Shown: piece after piece, positions 35,096-48,300 of the stretch
Layout of the letters: the number at the start of each line of letters is the position of its first letter
How positions within the stretch are numbered: position 1 is the first letter of the stretch
NCBI GenBank assembly: GCA_026260175.1
Contig: JAKCWW010000103.1
Coordinates: 101,564-165,563 of the forward strand
Source of the DNA: Reticulitermes lucifugus
Lineage: Eukaryota > Arthropoda > Insecta > Blattodea > Rhinotermitidae
DNA length: 64,000 bases
Direction: 5' to 3'
The notes under the pieces: generated by a model
What the model saw: only the letters and a program-made list of their open reading frames with translations
Databases searched by the model: none
Told to the model about the DNA's origin: nothing
Program-made: the position numbers and the translations under genes

Positions 35096-38000
35096 ATGAT
35101 AAATGTTCCGAGTTCTGAATGGATTTAGCGGAATCAGGACATGGCCCAATGACCAGCTGTTGTGAATACAGTAACAACCCTTCGGGTTCATCAACAGCTG
35201 GGAATTTTGTGACCAGCTTACCGATCATCAGCTTCCCAAGATGGAAGCTGCTCTGTGGAATGAGTTTGTTTAAACCTTGCGGCAAAACTGACACTTTCAC
35301 TCTGTTGCAGGCATGAACACAAATTTTGACAAACGTTTCAGAATTCACTGAGTTAGGTATTGGGTGCTTAAATAGAGTACGTGTGTACGCTGTCCGTCAG
35401 CATTTTGTAAAACGTCTTCTGAACATATATCTTGTCGTGGAAAATACGGTAGGCTACGAGAACAGAAGAAGAAGAAGTGATGCAAGTTTACAAACTATTG
35501 CAGGGAAGTTAATTACGGCTATATGCCGTTAAACTCTCATTACATCTTCGTCGATTCTTGGGTGCATAATGTAAAAACTGACGTTATATTACTGTTCATT
35601 TGTCGCTGTGAATGTTCACCAGACCGAACGTATTTAAGACAAACCTTTCAGAAGACAAATATATTTTAAGTTTAAGTACGTTTTGGATATTATGACGTAC
35701 CTAAAATAATAAATGCAGCAAGGATAGTAAACTTCCTTCAAATGGGGGCCTTTTCCTTCCTAATTCTCATCTACTTACCATTAAAGTCCATTTCCTCATG
35801 TCCTTCCGTAGATATAGGGTGTTTTTATCCTGCTTGATCGATAAGCACCGGCCCAACACTCCGCCCGAAGCTCTGCCAGCGTTGCGTCGTACGCCGCGTC
35901 GCGTCTCGGGGAGGTTTAACAGTCGATGACGGGAGCTAGACAGACGATCGCAGTGATGCTAACTTTTATAAAGTCTAATAAAATCTCACTGGAGCGTCAG
36001 GCCAGCGCTAATCAGTCAAGTAGGAAAAGAAACTCCATATTTAACCGCTGAAGTTGAGACAGTGTCATTGGGTGATCACAGAGTAAGTGCACGTGTAATA
36101 ATGACGATGGGTTTATACAAATGAACGCCTGGCGTAAGTCCTGTCTTGCTAATTCTTTTATTACATGTTTCCTGTTCGTGTAACATATCCTTCTATATAC
36201 TTCACAGGCTTCCATCTGTGAAGGTACAGGTACTCTATTGTTTCTTAAATTCCACCAAAGTAATCACGTACAGAGAAGTGGAGGTATAACTCCAGTATTT
36301 CTTAACCTTTGGCCCTAGACAGGTGACTTGTTTGCTTCACGCCCCACAGGATTTCTTCAGGAAACAAGGCTCTGGGTGGGCACCACAGTCGATCTGGACA
36401 CGTTTACGACGAGAAGTATTTCCGCTTCCTTCAAGAATCGAACACCGATTCTCCTGATATTTGCTCAGCGTCACATTGCATTGAAGACGTCTTGTTGCTC
36501 TGAAAGCAACTGTCCATCTGAGTGGTGAAATATAATATTATGAGTCTGTATTCGCTAAATCAATTCTACTGAGGGTAAAACACTTATTGAAGAAACCCAC
36601 TTTTCTTAAGTGTCTATTACGACTTCACCCCTTCCACCCTAAATCCATACTAATACCCTCACTTCTGTCTCATAATCTTCTGTGATATTTCATAAAAAGT
36701 AAGAGAAAAAAAGGAAGGTAGAAAGAATTCCCCGTCTCTTTTTCCCACACTATTCCCATCTGCTGCCAACCGCATTATCTGGCTTCTACTACTAGCTTTT
36801 TCTTCCAAACGTCATTTGCTGGTTTCCTGCCCTGACTTTTTTTTTATTCGTACGAGCGGTGATCCTAGAGGTGGGGGCAGGAGAAGGCGAAATCCTTCAT
36901 TATTTTCATTTTTCATTTCTTTTCTCTATCTCCTGTTATTAAATTTTGAAAGCCATAGAAGAATTTCTGTAACTCCGATGTGGTCTGTGGGCGCCCAAGA
37001 ATTTCGTTCAAAGGTTTGGAAGCTAGAAATTACTTTTTAGAAAATAAATTTTTTTATTAGTACTCGATATTTTCTTTTCTTAAATTTTTCTAAATTATAT
37101 TTTTTTCCCCGAAACTCAATGGGAGAGGACAGGTTCCTAGTCCCCTTCATGCAATTGCTCTTGCGGATACTATTTGTTAAAATTTGGAACTAGTCGGATC
37201 ACCACAAACATGACACATTCCCAAGCGCTAAATCTAAATTTAGGTGCTTTTTAGCCAGACACATTTTAATGATGATAATATTAAAAATCTGAGCCGGATT
37301 TTGACAGTGGTAAGTGCCATAGTGTTCTGACATCTTATCTCACCAAACCTAGAAAAAACTTCCTTTCCTGTTGTAGTTAACTCTGCTCCGCCGTGTATGG
37401 CTTACTTTCTAACATGTTTTTGAAAGAATCTCTTGACGTATGACGTACGTATTTTTAAACGATTAATTAAACTCTTTTGTTTCTGAGTTTAGAAGCACTC
37501 ATACTTAGCTTGATGTATTCTGCAGTTTTTAGTCACGTGTTTATAACATACAGTCACAAAGAAGATACATCCGCGTTTAATTCGTGAAATGCCTGCTATT
37601 ATGCAGTATTTCAGATGTACTGTTATGGAGCTTGAAATTAGTATCTTATAGGAAGGAAAGGCAGCAAGAAAGAAAGAAAGAACGATGAAATGAGAGAGGA
37701 AGGAAACGAACAAAAAATATTCAATACCGTTTTTTTTTCAGAATTATTGCTACACGAAATGGAGAATAACGTTGGCCGCTCGAAGTATGATTTTACATAA
37801 TACAAACTGACGTAACTACCGTAGGTAGTCAAGTCAGCTTTGTTTTGCTTAGAATCACAACTGCCTCTAGAACGTACATACGACTCTATTTTGCGTGAAA
37901 GATTCGAAGTGTGGTTGGAAAATTCTACTTTCAAACGAAACAGGAAGCAGCCGCCGGATCCCGTAACTCTTGCTTCGTCTGAAGATAGTACATGATACTC

Positions 38001-38299
38001 TTAACACTACTAAAGCTACAATTAGGTTCGACCACATTTCTGACTTCGGGCCACTGCAGTAATCGTTTGTACAGCCCTGCCTCGGAATGCTCAGTGCGGA
38101 CGTAACACTATAGTTACACAATTTTCACATGCTGTTATTAATTATGAAAGTCAATTAACGTTCCAAAATTGGAAGCCATTGAAATGGAACAAATGTACGT
38201 GCTGACGAATGTTTGTCAACTAGTGCATATCACTAGATATTTATACTGAGTTTAAAGGATCGCCGGAGGCCAGACCACTGAACATTGCAGTCGAAAGGG
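35096..38299. other. Non-coding, nothing recognised
   Basis: Short frames only. No shared repeat or coding exon recognised. Confidence 0.5.
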
Positions 38300-38480
38300 T
38301 AGTATTTATGATTTATGTTGTGCAGGTCCTGGGTTCAAGTCTCGGCCTCCTGAGCTTCTTGCCTGATATTTTCGCCATTTCCCTCGTTCTTTTAATTTAA
38401 ATGATGGGATAGTATTTTATATTATTCACGAATTTATTATTCGCTAATCATCCTAACTTTCGACGCTCATAATCTTAGAA
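38300..38480 (+). mobile_element. SINE-like fragment, aataaat-tailed family
   Basis: B-box-like ggtcctgggttcaagtctcgg, then aatttaaatgatgggata and tttattattcgctaatcatc, paralleling 13670-13840. The tail is not preserved. Confidence 0.5.
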
Positions 38481-40029
38481 ATTTAGTCAGTGCTGTGTGA
38501 AAGAGATAAATGAGCTTCCTAATAGCCATACCCGTAGTGTTAATAGACCGCACAACCTACAGTCGTAATCCAGAAACCCGTCAGAGGGGTCACTCTTTCT
38601 ATACATTTTTTACAGTCATTGTTTATAGTCGCATTTGTATGATGTGTACTCCATCTGGATACATCTGCATATTTATTTTCTTTAAAGGCGAGGTGTTTTA
38701 ACACCATTCAGCTCAAAACCGGAGAAACCCATCTCTGCAACTGAGAAGACGATTTACGTGTTACAAATCTGATAAAGATGTTGCCACTATATTTCACGAA
38801 TTTCTGCCATTTTGACCCCTTAAAGTTTCTCTCCCTCTCCCTTCCTTCAACAACTTACTCTTCATTTCCCTCTTCAACCCTCATGTCAGTCTTCTGGAAG
38901 ATATCTGTCAGTTAATCAGCATTTCCCCTACACTCTCAATCCTTAGACATCCCGTGCGCTTCCATCCCCCTGACTCGCCTCAGCAAACATTAATTGCACC
39001 CTAAGGACACCTTGCACTTGAAATCGCACCACTAAATGCATCTGAATTTAAAGTTACTGTAAAGCGTGGGGTAGAAGCAGTTCTTCTATCACAGAGGGAA
39101 GAGTGGTTTGCAGTTGCAGAAATATAACCGAGAGTGGAAGTGAGCTTTAAAATTGCGGCAGACTGGAATTCTGCTTGACAGGAAGGGGAGGAGGAATTTG
39201 GTTCTATATAATCTGAAGGGAGACTTAAAGTAGACTTTTTTATGATAATCACCTGAAAAATTTCGTTTTGTTTTTACAAAAATTGGAACGAACTCTTCAG
39301 TTCATAAGCCGTCTTCAGTAGGATCTGTTGTTTGTTGAAGGTGGGAGTAATTTTCAAACATACCGGGTAAGAAACAAACCAGAAAACGTTAAAACCATTT
39401 TTATATGTGGTGCGACATTATTCCTAAGTGTGAATTAAATAGAGAGTGTATTAGATTGGAGGAATTAACGCTTATGAATTCTGCAGCTGGGAGTTTTCAT
39501 GTTCTACTATCATCCGATTCCGCTTAAAATTGACAGAGAATGTAGGCAGACAAACTCCATAGAGCTCAGCTATTCTTTAGAAGCTGATAGTCATTCATAT
39601 ACTCAACCCCTGTTCTTTATCGGAACCCAGAAGTGCATTACTGTTTTCACATGAGCCTGCTACTCACGAACTGTTAAATAAATGTGGTGTGTATTAACAC
39701 GTAAAATTGTCTTTGCTTAAGCCATCACTGCATATGGGGGTGGGGGTATTATTTTGTTGTGAATAGGATGTAAATATGTGATAACGTTCACTGACGGAAA
39801 AACATTCGTTGGAAAATACAGTTGTTACAGTTGTTAAATTTTAATGACTTCTGTTTGTGGATGTAAATAGACTTTTATAATTTACAACAGAACGAGGGTT
39901 TGATAGGCTTGTGTAGGCTTATATAAGTGTGTTTGGGGAGGTCTGTATGGAGACGGTTAGTGCGTGGACTAGGCTGGACGACAGGGGTGTTTTTTGCATC
40001 AGACGCAGGGGTTTATACTCGTCATCGTA
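38481..40029. other. Non-coding, nothing recognised
   Basis: No recognised gene. At 39295-39330 a ctgaagacgg-like phrase occurs on the minus strand without the rest of a hammerhead-like motif. Confidence 0.45.
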
Positions 40030-40306
40030 CGAGCAAGTCGGCTGAGTGAGTAATGCCTCTGACTTGTGTTTGTGAGGTGATCGGTTCGAATGACGGCGGG
40101 GACGCCCCTCATTGTGACTAAGGATGTTCCAAGTTTTTCTCAGCCCTCCAGGAATATGCTGGAATTGTGCCTGAAATTAAGCTAAAACCGATTTTTCTTC
40201 TCATCATTTTCAATTCATAATTAATTATTCCTCCTGCCATTCGAAGCGGTGTAGCCTGTGCTACAGACAGCGCCTTTAAATAAATAAATAAATAGATAAA
40301 TAAATA
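40030..40306 (+). mobile_element. SINE-like element, aataaat-tailed family
   Basis: B-box-like gatcggttcgaatgacgg near the start, then ccattcgaagcggtgtagcc, acagacagcgcc and an aataaataaataaat tail, in the same order as 13655-13892. Confidence 0.68.
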
Positions 40307-41157
40307 TGCAGAGGCGTGTGGGTTATTAATTGTGACTGCAGCATACACACGGCAGTTTTACGTACGTTACGTGCTTTCTCGAGGTGTAGCAGGTGTTACT
40401 GTAAAGGGATCTGGTGGCTAATTCCAGTTTCATTTGAAAAACAGAGCTTACAAATTTCACTTCGACGCCATTCGCGCAAAAGAAACGTTTGTATAGGCTG
40501 TCAAATTCTATCTAGGACTGTAATCTCTACTCAAACCAAATGTTACATCCATGCCTAGAGCAGATGTTTAGTTTTTTTGTTATAAAAACCTATTTCGAGA
40601 GAGTCATTTTATTTTTCACATTGTGGCGGGAATGATTTTGAAACAAGTTGTTTTTTGCTTGTTTTCTTCCTCCCTCTTTCGTTGTTTCCTTGTCTAGTTT
40701 CTTTGCTTACTTTGTCCTTTTATTTTTTTTTGTTTCTTTCACATTTTCTCCTTAATTCTTGTATTTCGCCTATAACACACAAATTGCAGGATGCACAACA
40801 GACGGTGTTCGCTTGCGTTCCTTCTCGAATGTTCCTACTTGTTTTGTTTGCTAGGATAAATTGCTTTGGTTAAAACCGATTATATTGAGGCTGCTGAAAG
40901 AAGTCCTCTTTATCTACACCTCCACACCTACCTTGATCTGTTACGCTTCCCCCTTCGACGTGCATCCCTATATTCTCGTCCAGTCGGCTAGCCATTTTGT
41001 TCTCAGGAACAATGTAGTGATAATCACATTAAAACCTTTGTGAGCCAACACATATTTGGGCTGGTTTACGTACTACAGAGGGCGCAGAAAGATAATAAAG
41101 GAGTAAGAAGAAGGGGGAAACTCGACCGCTGCCATCCACAGCATCAATAGGAATTAT
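40307..41157. other. Non-coding, nothing recognised
   Basis: Pyrimidine-rich at 40660-40770. No gene recognised. Confidence 0.45.
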
Positions 41158-41372
41158 TCTCAGTCGCTCGATTGCTGGGATCACGGATTCGAATCCCGCT
41201 CAGGGCATGGATGTTCGTCTCTTGTGTTTGTTGTGTGTTGTGTAGGTAGCGGCCTCTGCGAGGAGCTGATCACTCGTTCAGAGGAGTCTTATGTGTTTGT
41301 GTGTGATCTGGAATCCTCAACAATGAGGCGGCCTGGGCCTGAGTTAGGATGTTGCACCACAGAAAAAAAAAA
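41158..41372 (+). mobile_element. tRNA-derived SINE, third family
   Basis: B-box-like ggattcgaatcccgctc, then catggatgttcgtctcttgt, gagctgatcactcgttcaga, and an end in ccacagaaaaaaaaaacagg. Its sister copy is on the minus strand at 33105-33345. Confidence 0.75.
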
Positions 41373-41589
41373 CAGGAATTATTTCTGTGGTCTCAGTATG
41401 TAGGTATTTGGTTTAAGAACGTACTAGCGCGGACACGGTGTAGACACAAAATAAAGCAGATTCCATGCATTGTATTTTTAAGTTCTGCAACTGGACCAAG
41501 TACAAGCTTATTAAAACATATTTAGTATTCCATCAATAAGTTTACAAAATTGTGTAATCTCATAGGGATCAGTAACACGTAATGGAACA

Positions 41590-41760
41590 TGCTGGATCAT
41601 GCTGAGGTGCATTATGGCGGTAACGGGTTCAAGTCTCGGGCAGGGTACCGGTATCCTGCTTGAGTATTTTTGTGGCTGTCTTCAGTCCTCGTAGGCGAGG
41701 TGGGACAGGGTCCCTTTCTTTCTTACTGTTTTCAGGGGAATGAATATTATTTCATCCTTC
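41590..41760 (+). mobile_element. SINE-like fragment
   Basis: gtaacgggttcaagtctcgg is B-box-like and closely resembles the 38300 copy (ggttcaagtctcgg). The later part diverges, so the family assignment is tentative. Confidence 0.4.
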
Positions 41761-44062
41761 CATTCAAATATAAACAATTACAGTAGCTAATATCAATATA
41801 AGGTCAAAGCAGGTATGTATAATGGATTGAAAGTAAGTGAATATTCGTGGCCTATTGCAAGGCAAGGCACTATCTTTTTCTCTCATCGTGAGAGAAGGAA
41901 ACATGGAAGAAATAGCGGCAGGGTGGTGACTGTGATAGACTTAGAGCGTGATAGTTCCCAGTTATGTTAAGTAGAGAAAGTTCGTGAAGATTAAAACCTC
42001 ATGGTGTATCTATGGTTTACGAGCCAAAAGTTGGAGACTTTGATGCTAGACTGATTTGTTTGGCCTTACGTGATGCTGCTACTCACATCACGAAGGGAAC
42101 TTGTTAGGTAGGTCAATCTCATTGCCTGCAAGCAGTCTACCTTCCAGGATGCTCAGCGTCTTGTGAAGGGGAGAATGCTTAACATGGCTGTCTTAAAGTC
42201 CAACTCTCTTAGCTGTTTGTGACAGACGTTGAATGTTCCTCCAAGTTCTGTTTCAGTGTCGCTGACTGCATGGAGTTATCATTTGTAATGAGCAGACGGA
42301 TGAACTTAGGATAAAATTATTCTTCCTCGCTCTAGGGAGAAAGTGAAATATGTCCAGTCTGCGCACTGGAGTGAACATGGACCGGATCCGTCTGAATCGG
42401 ACGGGATATTTCGCCTTCAGCCCTTCTAACTTCCTTTCTGGAGGTACGCAATCGCAGTTCCTCATGGTAGAGGATTTGCGTGGTTTACCTTAATCCTTCC
42501 AGGAAGATGTGGGTAGCGCCTTGAAATAGGCGACTGATTCCTGCGGAATAATTTTCTGCTCACAGAAAATAGTCGTTCTCACATAGTAAAAGCTACCAAT
42601 GACTTCTCTAGTTGAAACAACGTCTGTAGCTAGACGAAGAACCACCCTTTGAACATGCTTACTTGAATTTGCGGTATTCCCAAAAATTTATTAAATCTGA
42701 AGAGACAGGCTAGGCCTACCGTGCCATTTCAGTCTGGTTTTGCATGTTTCATTACCGTATTTACGCGACTCGTTCGTGCACACACACGGTTCATTCAGGT
42801 CCTCACTCTGGCTGATTTTGAATGTAAAGATGTAGGATTGTGTGCGTGCGCCAACATAGCAAGCTGCACGTAATGTCATACATCAGCATGTCGAGTCGCA
42901 TGGTGGGATGATGTGTGGGTTGATAAGGGTGCCTAAGGAAGCGGTCGTAGTCTGTTTTAACGTACTGTGCCAGCATTTGTCTGGTGTAGTGATTGAGAAA
43001 ACTAACTCAGAATCTCAGACAGTCGGTCTTTGGGCCAGGTTTCGAAATCTGAAACTCCGGATTACGGAACAGGACCGTCAACCACTCGGTTCCGATATTC
43101 GGTACATGGTATTTGAAGCAGTCAAAAAATTCATCACAATTATTAGCAGTATGATTTCGTCTGTGTTTCCAGAGCCAAGATGTCGCTTGCGCTGTTTATC
43201 ATATTGCGTGACATAATATTTCTTAAAATTTCATTTGTTTGCTGGAAGTACATTTAATCCTAACACAATCGTAAATAACCACCAGTACTATTAATAAAGT
43301 ATTTCTTAAGATAATTACAATTGTTTGTAATTAATGTCAACATCTCCAAACCGGTGTTTTGCGATGTAATCCTAAACAATTAGCACGTTAAACTCCTTCC
43401 GAAACGTCACTAACTGACGTAATATAAACTAAATAATGAATTAAACTATGTCAAAATTCGCAGTTTCGTGGAAAATGGTAATAGAGAAATGTCACATAAA
43501 AAGAGGTGTAGATCAAATTGAGATTAACTTTAGTTTGAAATATGTTCGTCTTGGTATTTCCTGTATTTTGCGAAATCTAGGGCAGAGGATTTTGTATGAT
43601 CGCATAGTTTTAGGTGCGTAAGTGTAAACTGGGAATTTTTTGACTATCCGCTTCTTGAGGTGGACTGTACTACATAGCGATAGTAATGTGGCAAGGGCAG
43701 ATGTGTTTCTGCAATAAATTACCACCACCTTCACTGCGGTACACAGAACTGTGAAGAATGCGTTCTAAATATATATATGCTCCTTTTGGAATATTCGTAC
43801 ACACGTCAAGTCTTATTGTCTATGGCTGAATTTATAATGTGGAAATTACTACATAATCACAGGTGGATATTCCTTTCTGTAGTTATCAGTATATACAGAA
43901 TTAAATATAAGGCTGGTTAAGGATGCATAATCGTAATGCAATGTTTTGCCTGCTGAGTGCTAATAATGTGTGTGTGTATGTGTATGTGCGCCCGTTTATA
44001 TGTAGGATGTACGGTAGTCATCATGCATTGGAAATCGATCGGTTAATCAGTCAATCAATTCC

Positions 44063-44084
44063 ATATATATATATATATATATAT
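44063..44084. repeat. (AT)n microsatellite
   Basis: Eleven uninterrupted AT units. Confidence 0.95.
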
Positions 44085-44707
44085 GCACGATAGCTAATTG
44101 CTATATGATGATACTCGATGGCCATATCTAAAGAGACTGTGGTTCATGTTCCGGATGGAAGTAACCTGAATCTGAACAACGCATTTACTAAAATCACTGA
44201 CGGTTATCCTAATTACCAAGACCCTTGTATATCCGTATCGTGATATAAAGTTACGAATTAGTAATACCTCGTAATAACTGTTTTCGTGACGTAATTTCAG
44301 GTAGTTTTGTCGTCTAATGTTTCTGCGAAATAATAATTCAATCCAATTGAGTTTATTAACGTGCAGGCTTAGTGCGCGGAGACAATTTTAAAAACCAGCA
44401 CGAATACATAAATACATAAATACATAAATGCAAGGTACCACACAATTACACAAAAAAAACAAAGACAAAATAATAACAGAAAAGACGAGTGTGAGCACTA
44501 ACTCAACCTACTAAAATATTTACGAATTATAATAGACTTATAACACAAAAAACAAGAGTCTTAAATTTGTAAGTAATTAGAGTCGCGTAATATAACATTT
44601 GTTTTAAAACTTGTTTTAAAACATTAATTGCTTTTCTGAGTATGTCTACATCTCTACAGACAGAGTGTGCTGCTTTCACCTATCTGGCCGGACAATACTA
44701 ACAAAAC

Positions 44708-44726
44708 AATAATAATAATAATAATA
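44708..44726. repeat. (AAT)n microsatellite
   Basis: About six AAT units. Confidence 0.9.
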
Positions 44727-45014
44727 GATCCGTATAAATTCGTGTACGTGTTATCAAGTTGAAGCCTTGCTGAATACTCAGAAATTTGAAGCAACCACCT
44801 CTCGTGTTGTATCAAAAGCACGAACGTAATCTCTCATCTTCCTATACAGCAGCCAAGCCTAAAGCGTACTGACGTGTTCGCGATACACGATGTAGGATAT
44901 ACGCAGTCCGCACCACGTTTAGAGGTGTTTGGTTTGTTGTTGCTCTGTTGCATGTAAGGTCTGCAATATTCACAGCCGTGACGTATTAACGTGATCTTCA
45001 GGATTTCACCTCCA

Positions 45015-45130
45015 TGTGGTATAGTTGGTGGTTATCAGTATGTCGAAGAAACAGGCTGCCTCAATCTACAAGACATGTGATAGAGGCAACAGGTTCATTC
45101 GAAACGTAGCTAACCACCAACTATACTACA
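45015..45130. repeat. Short foldback element
   Basis: Arms 45015-45034 and 45111-45130 match at 19 of 20 positions (tgtggtatagttggtggtta). The loop ends in attcgaaacgtagc, which resembles the GAAAC side of the hammerhead-like motif, but the opposite core is not recognisable. Confidence 0.65.
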
Positions 45131-45261
45131 CCCTGTCGTAACCCAAAGGAGGACCTTTTGTGTTGTTCTGATTGTGTTGTCTTTACTTCTTCTTCTTGTT
45201 GATTTGTCATAAAAGTACTTGTATTAATATAATTTTAATCTTAAAATAAATTTGGCATTTG

Positions 45262-45456
45262 CGATTTCCATAGCGTTGATGGAAATTACAGTCTTACGGT
45301 GTATGACGCCGTGTTCATTGGTACTTCTTCCGACGTTTTGGAGAATCTTCCTGGTTCAATTTTTAGTATTGTCGAATTGTCGACTACTCTGAAGACGGAG
45401 GCAGCACCACCTCGAAATGTCGGCCACAAGTTATCAGAGAACACGGCGTCATGTAC
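45262..45456. mobile_element. Diverged foldback element with hammerhead-like motif
   Basis: Imperfect arms 45299-45342 and 45413-45456 share atgacgccgtgttc and a cgacgttt/cgaaatgtcg inner end, as at 34747-35037. The motif at 45389-45419 reads ctgaaga-c-ggagg, a loop, cctc-gaaatg. The left flank tttccatagcgttgatgg may be the tail. No target-site duplication was seen. Confidence 0.6.
45389..45419 (+). other. Hammerhead-like motif
   Basis: A perfect CUGANGA core (ctgaaga), then a short stem (GAGG with CCTC) and GAAA. The stem pairs less regularly than in the other copies. Confidence 0.5.
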
Positions 45457-47998
45457 TAGAGTACTGAAATTTTGATCAAATATAATCAATTGCTTTATCA
45501 AAATAGTGTCTTTGAACGAAAACACCAATGTGTCTACCGTGCGAAAGTGTGATGTAGGAGCTACACTAGGCCAATTCGTTGTAAATTCTGAAAATGTACG
45601 AGGGTACATAGATCTTAAAAAGGATTTGCAAACGTTGTTAACATCGTGACGAAGTAGAAAATAACATAGCGACAACCATATATATTTTCGTATGTTGACA
45701 GTAACTGATTTATTGTTATATTTTCTTGTTTTGTTTATCGTTGCTCATACTATACTGCATCGAATTTTTGGACGATTAGCGAGCATGAATTGGGAGGGAT
45801 CTGAAATGAAACGCTCGTGGCCTAATTTCAACACGTGAATGTTCTGTTGCTAACACTTTTTGAACATTAATGAATGTAGGCTAGCTTTTTCATTTGATGT
45901 GACTGAAATAATTTTATGCAATTCATCGCTGTGCTAACAAGAAGGGGAACAATTATTTCGAGACCATATTTGAAATTCTGAGAGCTGTAAGTAAGAAAGT
46001 TACTGTCTTTTGGAAGGTGACGCCGTGTATATTGATGGATAAGTACGTAAGGACAGCAGACAGGAATCTTCAAATATTTTGTTTTGTAATTAATTTCCTT
46101 TGCATTGGTTGTGAAGAAATTCATTAGAAAAGCTTCATATTACAGTCTGGATTCTTAGGTCACTGTTATCGTTGCTGTTCTTGTTCTTGTTGGATGAAAC
46201 AGACATACATTTGTTCGTGGGCGGGAAGTTTCAGAAGACTGTGAAGGGAATCAAGTTGCCAAGAGTTTTGCACTACTGTTTCGTAGTGATACTTCTGTGT
46301 TGATCATGTCTGCATGATTCTGACGTCGTGGAATTCTCAGACCTGGTACCTGTTTCCTTCCTTTGCTCAGTGTTTCTGACAAGCAGGGGTGTCCAGTACC
46401 TTTTTGCTTTATCACGCTGCTCTATTATTTTCATTAGATTCCTATTGTGAATCTGAAAAGTGAGAGGATTTTCATGTAGCATAGGCCTACAAAAAAGAAG
46501 CAAAATTTTATCTCAGTTCATGCCTCTTTTTTGTGATTTATTTTACGCCGCTAACTGGACCTGAGACTGTAGCGTCGAATAGTAGAATGACTCACGAATT
46601 AGAAAGGATTTGGAAGGAAGCGATCATGCCTTAATCGAGATATTATCCAAGTTTCTGTTAATGTGATGGACGCAATTCGAATTCCATTTCTCAGTTCTTT
46701 TTAAAATCAGTTGTGCAAATAAACTTCAACTTCTTTATTTTAATGTTATTTCTGCTTCAAAGCTTTAGCTGCCATAAATTGTGGTACTGTAAAAGGAAGC
46801 AGCCATATTCCGGAGGAAGAAAGTGTGCTGCTGTTTTATGAAACACCTGAAACTCTCGTATATAATTCATTGCGAGTTCTTGCTCTGAACAGAATCCAAC
46901 ATCATTCTTTGGTGATTTAAATAGTTCTCTCTTTCGATAGAGTGCTTTGGTTAAAGTTAGAAACACCGATTCCTTTTCTGAAAATACGAACAATTGCCTT
47001 TTGACTCCTTAGGGGAGGGAAGTACTGCTGAAGTAAGCTAAAGTTGGAAGTATATTTGATCCGAATAGTGGTGGTAGATTTTGCGTGAATGAACACACAT
47101 GTTTCCAAAATTTCTTGAGTTACGACTTGAAATTATGGTTAACAGACTTTAGTTGATCCTTTACGAGGTTTTCTGTAATAATAGTCGGGTTCTTCTTAAA
47201 ACGTCTGTGAAAGCAATGTTTTTTTCCCCGTATAAGAACGCCATTGATATTGAAGAATGAAATTCATTCAAATTGTGTGTACAAATTCAGTTTATACCTC
47301 AAAGAGAGAACACTTAATGCTATCTTGGGAAGTAATCGGTGTTTACTGTGAGAATGATACGTAAGGGTTAATGCTGTTTAGGGAAATAATCAGTATTTGA
47401 CAGTCACATACAACACATATACTCGTACATACTGTGTGGGCAAAATACAGAGTTGTTGAATTTCAGAGCAGCTTGTGCATGTAGTTACAGCTGGGGTTTA
47501 AACGGCGAAAACACTAGACAATCAGGGTTAAAATGTAGATATTCTGATGAAGCCACCAGCTGTCCGTTGCATTTTGGTGCTCTGGTACACACAAGACCAG
47601 GCATAGACAGACAGAATGTTACGTAACACGGTGTAATCCCGTGCGGCAAATTTTTGGTAGAGATATGCGCAGTACTGTATATAAATTTTAAATGTCAAAG
47701 CGATATGAATATCCAAAGAAGTTATAAAAGTGGTCACGAACATTAGAAAGACTAGATCAAGAACATTACTGCCGTAAGCAGCATCAGTGTTCTAATAATT
47801 TCTACTACTACTACTACCATTACTACTGCGATTCCCATTTACGCAGTGATGCGGCTTCATGTTCCAGAAAACTGCTTCCTCAGGTACACCACTGCAAAAA
47901 CGTAAAAACTCGAAGGTCAAATTCGTCATCGGAATAACGTTAAGCATTTACTCGTACTTACTCATGACAACTTCCTGCCTTCTAACGCCATTTCAAAT
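45457..47998. other. Non-coding; arm-like fragment at 47848-47890
   Basis: No gene recognised. cagtgatgcggcttcatgtt then ccagaaaactg at 47848 on resembles the right arm of the palindrome at 48053-48103. A (CTA)n run lies near 47802-47818. Confidence 0.45.
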
Positions 47999-48103
47999 GC
48001 TCAAGTATCCGTTCTTCTGGGACATGACGTCGCATCACTGGGTAATTTGTTCCAAATTACCCAGTGATTTGGTGTCATGTCCCAGAAGAACGGGTACTTG
48101 AGC
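47999..48103. repeat. Near-perfect palindrome, 51-bp arms, 3-nt loop
   Basis: Arms 47999-48049 and 48053-48103 match at 46 of 51 positions (gttcttctgggacatgac on). The loop is ttc. It lies about 190 bp inside the intron downstream of the neuroligin donor. A related arm occurs at 27868. Confidence 0.85.
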
Positions 48104-48287
48104 TTTTAACCCATCAATTTGATCAAAACTCTCTTATTTCTGTGATGTGATAAATGGACGAACGCACAGCAGCACAACTCTGTTTCATCCAAACCTCCAA
48201 GCAATGCGTTTTCCAAAGCCAGAAACTGTTAATTTGGAAATATCGAAGTCTAGCATTCGTAGCTGGGAGTATAACAGAGAATTTGAG

Positions 48288-48300
48288 CGTTCTTACCTGT
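48288..48300 (-). other. 5' splice donor of the neuroligin exon
   Basis: On the minus strand the exon ends TAT-CCA-CAG and is followed by GTAAGA, a full consensus donor. The protein similarity stops exactly at the CAG (glutamine) codon, so the exon ends at 48297 in phase 0. Confidence 0.9.

Larger units (their letters stand above)
41761..44998. other. Non-coding with microsatellites
   Basis: No gene recognised. It contains (AT)n at 44063-44084, an atacataa triplet near 44404-44428 and (AAT)n at 44708-44726. Confidence 0.5.

Noticed and set aside
45286-45675. 129-codon minus-strand frame
   Set aside because: It runs through the foldback element and has no family resemblance.
48123-48296. Extension of the neuroligin frame to a stop at 48123
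   Set aside because: Similarity stops at a consensus donor (CAG then GTAAGA). The extra 57 residues are intron read-through.
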